NCBI GenBank assembly: GCA_902518965.1
Contig: CABYIQ010000016.1
Span: forward strand, 1-39,637
Direction of reading: 5' to 3'
DNA: 39,637 nucleotides
Source of the DNA: an uncultured SAR116 cluster alpha proteobacterium
GTDB lineage: Bacteria > Pseudomonadota > Alphaproteobacteria > Puniceispirillales > Puniceispirillaceae
Below the pieces are notes generated by a model that worked only from the letters and a program-made list of their open reading frames with translations, ran no database searches and was not told the origin of the DNA. Both the position numbers and the translations under genes were made by a program. This document shows positions 35,259 to 39,637 of the stretch, piece after piece; the stretch's first letter is position 1; every line of letters starts with the position of its first letter.

Positions 35259-36221
35259 TCATTGGTCAGTTAGTGCGGTCACAATTTTTTCAATCACGTG
35301 CTTTATGGCCATAATGTTGGCATTTTGCTGATTATTTATCTGTGGCTTGTAAAGCCTGCGATTGACCTCAATCTGCAAAACTTCAGTAGGCGGCATGAGA
35401 CCATCCTCTTTCGTGGTCAAACCATAATGGCGAGTGATATAACCGCCAGCATAAGGCGTATTCCAATGCCAGCTGAATTCCGTCTGGCTCATAACTCTGT
35501 CAATGCGCCTGGCGGCTTTGTGTGTCAATGTAGCTCCATGGAGGTTCCCAAACACAAAATCAGGCAGACGTCTGGATGCTAGAGGAAAAAGTTTCGTTCT
35601 CAAAGGGCGCTCAGCATTATCTGGCATTGAATGTAAATCAATCAGAAAAACATGTTCATTATGCGCGTGAGCAAGTCGCAGTAAATCAGTCAATTTCTGG
35701 TGATAAGGGGTATGCCAAAGATCTAAGATCTTTTGCCAATGTACCTTATACAGAATCCTTTCATACAAGGGTAGTTTATCTGCACTCAGACGAGGAATAA
35801 CTCCATAGCCGGCAGCTACATAAGACTTGAAGGCAATGGGAACAAACGTATCAGCTCCGGCACATAACAGCCCGTCAAGGGCTTGCTTTGGTCTGTTTAG
35901 ATCACACGCGGCCCGGCTACAGCTGGCGATCAACACTGAAAAGTTGCCACCGGACAGCATGGTCCCTAATTCTGCAGTGCCGGTATCTGCGAGACTGATA
36001 CAGCGCTCAAGGTTATCTGTGGTAACAAGGCTTTTTGGATATTGCCAGCCTCCATGCGGAACGGATAACACCACCGGGCCGACTTGCGCGCTGGGATAAA
36101 GGCGAAAGGGGTCAATATGTTCATCTGGCAGGATTTGAGCCACTAGGGCCTCCGCCTGCTCGTCAATACCTTGTTGCCTAATAGAATGGCGGGCGGGAAT
36201 AAGATGTGATAATTCGTTCAT
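35259..36221 (-). CDS. N-formylglutamate amidohydrolase family protein
   Basis: A 320-residue zinc amidohydrolase of the N-formylglutamate amidohydrolase (FGase/HutG) family. Motifs visible are VVLSVPHGGWQYP, SCSRAACDLNRPKQALD (typical SR..DLNR), VFLIDLHSMP and TPYAGGYITRHYG. Family members hydrolyse N-formyl-L-glutamate to glutamate and formate at the end of histidine degradation. No hut genes are nearby, so the substrate could be another N-acyl amino acid. The N-terminal 45 residues precede the catalytic fold. It converges with der, 18 nt apart; a TGACC/GGTCA repeat lies near the junction but without a T-tract. Confidence 0.85.
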   Translation of the reverse strand: MNELSHLIPARHSIRQQGIDEQAEALVAQILPDEHIDPFRLYPSAQVGPVVLSVPHGGWQYPKSLVTTDNLERCISLADTGTAELGTMLSGGNFSVLIASCSRAACDLNRPKQALDGLLCAGADTFVPIAFKSYVAAGYGVIPRLSADKLPLYERILYKVHWQKILDLWHTPYHQKLTDLLRLAHAHNEHVFLIDLHSMPDNAERPLRTKLFPLASRRLPDFVFGNLHGATLTHKAARRIDRVMSQTEFSWHWNTPYAGGYITRHYGLTTKEDGLMPPTEVLQIEVNRRLYKPQINNQQNANIMAIKHVIEKIVTALTDQ

Positions 36222-36432
36222 GGGAACGGCTTAACTGGTTTTTTTAACACGCTAAAGCTTTCTTCTCTGAGCGGGGAGGCAAAAATCAATTCGATAAACA
36301 TAATAATTCTTTACGGTTGTTATGGTACTCTGGCTCACTGCTTCTTCTTGACTTGATGGGAAAACTCTTTAAGTTCTAATCGCAGTTCAGGCACTAAATT
36401 TTGTGCGGCTTGCCTAAATTTGCCTTCGGAAT

Positions 36433-36507
36433 GGAGCGTTAGCTCAGCGGGAGAGCACTACGTTGACATCGTAGGGGTCACTGGTTCAATCCCAGTACGC
36501 TCCACCA
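36433..36507 (+). tRNA. tRNA-Val (anticodon GAC)
   Basis: A complete cloverleaf, including an encoded CCA end (36505-36507). The acceptor stem GGAGCGT/ACGCTCC is perfect, the D-arm is GCTC/GAGC, the anticodon stem is CTACG/CGTAG with loop TTGACAT, and the T-arm is CTGG-TTCAATC-CCAG. The anticodon GAC reads the valine codons GUC and GUU. Confidence 0.97.
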
Positions 36508-36518
36508 TTTCAAGCAAA

Positions 36519-36538
36519 CAAAAAGATGCCACTTTTTG
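36519..36538 (+). terminator. Possible terminator after tRNA-Val
   Basis: CAAAAAG (36519-36525) and CTTTTTG (36532-36538) pair over seven bp around a six-base loop, 12 nt after the tRNA end. The stem is AT-rich and the T run lies inside its 3' arm, so it would be a weak terminator. Confidence 0.3.
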
Positions 36539-36665
36539 GGTCGTTTCATGTTTAGGCTGTTGGAAATTTGCTTATTTTAATTTGCAATCGGATGAGCATA
36601 ACCTCTTCAGATTTAGAGTTTTCAATAAAAGAAATTAATTCAGTGTGCCTGTCCGTGTTCTAGTT

Positions 36666-37568
36666 TTATGCAAGCCATGCAAGAGTTAAGACTGAAATCA
36701 GTGATGTCCAGATGATCACAGGGGCAATACGGGCTGTATTAACACCGTAGAGCATCGCAATAGCAAAGGCCATCGCTCCAGATGGGCCAGCTGCATTCAG
36801 AATAAGCAATTGTGACCAGTGCGTTGACCACTCGCCCGATAACATTAGCAAGGCAACCAGTGCCGGTAAGCCAAATAATTTAATTGCAGAAACAACACAA
36901 ATAGTCTTTCTTGGTGCTAAGCTATGTGCAGATAAAATCACCCCTAGAGCAAACAGTGTTATAGCTGCAGTTCCTGCGCTTAAAAATTCTAAAGCTGTTT
37001 TTACAGGGCCAATCAGAGGTAGTTCGGATAAATTAAACAATATTGCAAAAACGATACATAATAAAACGGGGTTTTTGATCAGCCGTTTTAATGTCTTACT
37101 TAGATTTGCTGATTTATGGGATAGAATATCTGTGGAAATCACAAAAAAGGCAAAAGTGATCGAAGCATCCCAGGCAACAATTGCAACAATCGGAACATTG
37201 CCTGTTGGCCCATAAATTAGAGCAGAGATCGGCCAGATATATAAAAGCGAATTCACAAATATGGTGGTCATACCCAGTAGCCAGGATTCAAGAACATCAT
37301 GTCTTAAAACGTAACGGCAGAGTAAATATGTCATGGTAAAGATTAAAGCCTGCCCAACGCCATAACTAAAAATCGCAAGATATTGTAGTGTGTCCAGATT
37401 AACCTGGCTCAAGAGCAGAAAAATTAGAGGTGGTTGAAGTATGATGAAGGCTACTCGGTTGAGTGTGGTGGCCTCACTGTGGGACACCACATTTGTTTTA
37501 CCCAGGATGAAGCCTAGCACAAGAACCGCAAATACAGGCAGAATATCGTTAGCTAAAATAGTGAACAT
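36666..37568 (-). CDS. AEC family permease (auxin efflux carrier-like)
   Basis: A 300-residue membrane protein with about ten helices in two halves, the pattern of the bacterial AEC (auxin efflux carrier) family. Typical are the N-terminus ILPVFAVLVLGFILGKTNVV, the crossover LNRVAFIILQPPLIFLLLS in the first half and AAGPSGAMAFAIAMLYGVNTARIAPVIIWTSLISVLTL at the end. Bacterial members transport malate, malonate or other organic acids; the substrate here is not apparent. It is a single-gene unit, convergent with the tRNA and divergent from the repeat lipoprotein. Confidence 0.85.
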   Translation of the reverse strand: MFTILANDILPVFAVLVLGFILGKTNVVSHSEATTLNRVAFIILQPPLIFLLLSQVNLDTLQYLAIFSYGVGQALIFTMTYLLCRYVLRHDVLESWLLGMTTIFVNSLLYIWPISALIYGPTGNVPIVAIVAWDASITFAFFVISTDILSHKSANLSKTLKRLIKNPVLLCIVFAILFNLSELPLIGPVKTALEFLSAGTAAITLFALGVILSAHSLAPRKTICVVSAIKLFGLPALVALLMLSGEWSTHWSQLLILNAAGPSGAMAFAIAMLYGVNTARIAPVIIWTSLISVLTLAWLA

Positions 37569-37782
37569 GAAAAACGGCAGAATGAAAGCAGATGAGTGTT
37601 GGTTGGGCTAAGAAGTACCATGCTTATGCGTCAGGTCAATCTGAAACAACTCGTCGCAAAGGCTATACATGGAGCAAATGAATACTTATGTAGTTTAATT
37701 TCTAGCAATATACTGTTGGCCTTTTGTTAAAAAAACCATTAATCTCTCCGTATTTCAAAGGCAAAGGGCTGGTGAGGGCATT

Positions 37783-38496
37783 ATGCGGATGTTAAAGATT
37801 TTAGCGGGTGTTAAAGCGTTAGTGATGCTAACATCCTGCACCGCTGTGGATAAGGTGACTTCATTTGTCATTTCGATAGCTGAAGATGCGGCACCCATAA
37901 TCAATATAGATCCCGAGATGTCTGTGTCTTCTACTGGCAATTTTTCAGCAAACGAAGACAGCCCGTTCAACCTGCAACTGCATGTTGCTGATGATGACCT
38001 TCAATATGGTGATAAGCTGACATTTTCGGCGGTTCAGCTGCCTAGTTGGCTATATCTCACACTTGATGGTGTTTTGGAGGGAACGCCTGAAAATAGTGAT
38101 GTAGGGACGCATGAGGTACAGGTGCGGGTGACCGACCTATCCGGCGAGTCTGACGAATTGAGCCTGACTATTGTTGTTAAGAATACAAATGACGCTCCAA
38201 TTGTACTAGCCGGACCACTGGGCTTTGCAACACAAGATATGTTGTATGAACAGCAGCTTGACTATGAGGACATTGATCTCATCCATGGAGATAAATTACG
38301 CTTCTCTGCTGTAAGTTTGCCTGAGTGGCTAAAACTTACACCAGAAGGATTATTGACAGGTACACCTTCAAACGCTGATGTTGGTGTTCATGAATTGGTT
38401 GTGCAGGCAATTGATAAAGGCAAACTGACTGCTGAGCAGAGTTACGCTATTGAAGTCAAAAATGTGAACGATTCACCAAGTTTTATCACTAAATAA
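37783..38496 (+). CDS. Putative lipoprotein with two cadherin/Ig-like (He_PIG-type) repeats
   Basis: A 237-residue secreted protein. A short signal ends in the lipobox LTSC (cysteine 19). Two repeats of about 93 residues follow: GDKLTFSAVQLPSWLYLTLDG (from residue 76) matches GDKLRFSAVSLPEWLKLTPEG (from 169). Each ends in a GTPxNxDVGxHE segment and an NDAP- or NDSP-type linker (136-139 and 229-232). Such domains normally occur in tandem arrays in large adhesins or calcium-binding exoproteins. Here only two are present and the protein stops eight residues after the second linker begins, so it may be the remnant of a larger gene. GTGAGGG precedes the ATG. The function is unknown. Confidence 0.7.
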   Translation: MRMLKILAGVKALVMLTSCTAVDKVTSFVISIAEDAAPIINIDPEMSVSSTGNFSANEDSPFNLQLHVADDDLQYGDKLTFSAVQLPSWLYLTLDGVLEGTPENSDVGTHEVQVRVTDLSGESDELSLTIVVKNTNDAPIVLAGPLGFATQDMLYEQQLDYEDIDLIHGDKLRFSAVSLPEWLKLTPEGLLTGTPSNADVGVHELVVQAIDKGKLTAEQSYAIEVKNVNDSPSFITK

Positions 38497-38999
38497 AAGT
38501 ATTATGCTTTGCTAACTGGACCAGTAGTGAATAAGATCTTGTGCCGAGCTTGTTGATGTTCTCTAAGTTTAACATTGCTAGCCAAATAGTCTAAATTACC
38601 ACACATCTGCCTTTTGTAGGTTACCTTTTGCAAAAAACGGGATAGATTTTTTAACTTGTAATTGGAATGCTCAGTGATTGAAGTGGAGTGTTACAATCTG
38701 ATCGCGTATCAGCTTTTTGATACTAGCTAAAATGAAACCATCTGATTTTATAACGCTAAATCGTTAAAACCTACCTGCGCAGAGGGTGATTTTAAGCCAA
38801 AAATAATTTGTTTTCAGGAAACAAGTCATAGAAAAGTGATAAGTTTGAGCCAAAAACAGCATAAAAAGACTATTTTTGAGGTTCTGTAAGGTAATAAAGT
38901 GGCTTGAGACTTGCTAAATCTGCAACTCTTTCATACTGTTATCCTTAACAGGCCGTAAAGGAATGCTGCAACACCTGATTGGGTGAGGGGATGCCGATA
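38497..38999. other. 503-bp AT-rich gap without a recognised gene
   Basis: No open frame of useful length on either strand carries recognisable protein features. Two perfect hairpins stand out: GTATCA/TGATAC (38706-38711 and 38718-38723) and CTGTTA/TAACAG (38936-38941 and 38946-38951), the latter about 50 nt before the ArsC-family start and possibly in its leader. The short motif GCCAAAAA occurs twice (near 38796 and 38851). It could hold a small RNA or a decayed gene; I cannot support either. Confidence 0.5.
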
Positions 39000-39341
39000 A
39001 TGAATGTGACACTTTATGGGTTAAAAAATTGTGACACCTGCCGCAAAGCCCTGAAAGATATAGAGGGTGATGGTCATAATGTAACGTTAATTGATGTGCG
39101 TGAAGATGGCATGGATCCGGGGCTTCTAGCCGGGCTTTTAGCCAAACATGGCGACGAAGTCCTACTCAATAGAAAATCAACAACATGGCGCGAACTATCT
39201 GAAGATGATAAGGGCCAAAAGGTTTACACACTCCTATCGAAACATCCATCTCTCATGAAACGGCCGGTACTTGTAATCGATGAAGGTGTCAGTTTTGTTG
39301 GCTGGTCGCAAGAAACGCGCACTGAACTTAACAAAGCCTGA
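39000..39341 (+). CDS. ArsC/Spx/YffB family thioredoxin-fold protein
   Basis: A 113-residue protein of the ArsC-like thioredoxin-fold family: MNVTLYGLKNCDTCRKAL with C11 and C14, then LLNRKSTTWREL and LMKRPVLVIDEGVSFVGW. The CxxCRKAL pattern and NRKSTTWR fit the YffB/Spx-related branch rather than the plasmid arsenate reductases, so arsenate reduction is possible but unproven. Three candidate starts exist (TTG 38979, ATG 38991, ATG 39000). I chose 39000 because GAGGGG (38985-38990) lies nine bases upstream and homology begins there. The DUF1330 gene follows after 18 nt. No other arsenic gene is in the window. Confidence 0.85.
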   Translation: MNVTLYGLKNCDTCRKALKDIEGDGHNVTLIDVREDGMDPGLLAGLLAKHGDEVLLNRKSTTWRELSEDDKGQKVYTLLSKHPSLMKRPVLVIDEGVSFVGWSQETRTELNKA

Positions 39342-39359
39342 CCAAACGCAGGTCATTAA

Positions 39360-39637
39360 ATGAGCAAAAAAGCTTACTGGATTTCGATTTACAATGAAGT
39401 GCTTGATTCCGATAAGCTGGCCGCTTATGCGGCCCTTGCTGGACCAGCACTCACTGCAGCTGGAGGGCGTATTCTCGCCCGCGGCATGCCGGCTACGTTG
39501 TATGAACATGGACAGATGCAGCGCACAGTCCTAATTGAATTTGACAGTGTTGAGGCAGCGAATGCAGCCTATAAAAGCGCTGGCTATGCTGAGGCTTTGG
39601 CCGTGCTGGACGGGGGTGTTGTGCGTGAGGTCCGCAT
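39360..39637 (+). CDS. DUF1330 family protein (cut by window end)
   Basis: An open frame from the ATG at 39360 runs off the end after 92 codons without a stop. The protein begins MSKKAYWISIYNEVLDSDK, continues with LAAYAALAGPALTAAGGRILARG and VLIEFDSVEAANAAYKSAGYAEALAVL, the pattern of the DUF1330 (ferredoxin-like, dimeric alpha/beta barrel) family of about 95 residues. Only a few C-terminal residues should be missing. The family has no established general function. It is close behind the ArsC-family gene and probably co-transcribed. Confidence 0.85.
   Translation, partial: MSKKAYWISIYNEVLDSDKLAAYAALAGPALTAAGGRILARGMPATLYEHGQMQRTVLIEFDSVEAANAAYKSAGYAEALAVLDGGVVREVR

Noticed and set aside
37592..37681. 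29-codon plus-strand frame encoding a basic peptide in the gap after the AEC permease
   Set aside because: It lacks a Shine-Dalgarno and I recognise no family; too short to separate from chance.

Overview
The window looks like chromosomal DNA of a free-living marine-type alphaproteobacterium. Small protein families that are largely alphaproteobacterial (DUF1489, DUF3126, DUF2794) occur here, together with alphaproteobacterial gene orders (rlmE-guaB-guaA; YfgM-like/bamB/der) and moderate base composition. A SAR116/Puniceispirillum-like lineage is my best guess, but that is inference. Nothing indicates a plasmid, phage or insertion sequence. Genes are densely packed on both strands and one tRNA is present.

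Layout. 1-8.0 kb: MgtE magnesium transporter, a DUF1489 protein, an MFS permease, the glutamine synthetase adenylyltransferase GlnE and a MATE exporter. 8.2-12.6 kb: a two-gene RND efflux pump (adaptor plus inner-membrane pump), divergent from the MATE gene across a 289-bp region holding a clear dyad. 12.6-16.9 kb: rlmE, guaB, guaA and a small DUF3147 membrane protein, that is rRNA modification and GMP synthesis. 17.2-22.4 kb: a gamma-butyrobetaine-hydroxylase-like dioxygenase, a lipoprotein of the metallo-beta-lactamase fold, an MFS permease and pyruvate kinase.

22.5-29.5 kb is the most coherent accessory block. It holds a complete BMP-type ABC importer (ATPase, two permeases, binding protein, terminator). 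Facing it is a three-gene operon of two tandem Lin0512-family proteins of unknown function and an 8-oxoguanine/guanine-deaminase-like amidohydrolase. Together they suggest uptake and deamination of purines or related heterocycles, with the Lin0512 pair as an uncharacterised component. This is the best candidate for a poorly described system in the window.

29.6-31.6 kb: a LysE-type exporter and a run of small conserved proteins (DUF3126, a double zinc-ribbon protein, DUF2794), with several strong inverted repeats between them. 31.7-36.2 kb: a YfgM-like membrane protein, BamB, Der and an N-formylglutamate amidohydrolase. 36.4-39.6 kb: tRNA-Val(GAC), an AEC-family permease, a small lipoprotein with two cadherin/Ig-like repeats, a 503-bp AT-rich gap without a convincing gene, an ArsC/YffB-family protein and a DUF1330 gene cut by the window end.

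Several start codons were moved from the longest open frame to positions supported by Shine-Dalgarno (SD) sequences. All functions come from reading the translations and recalling families; no database search was run.
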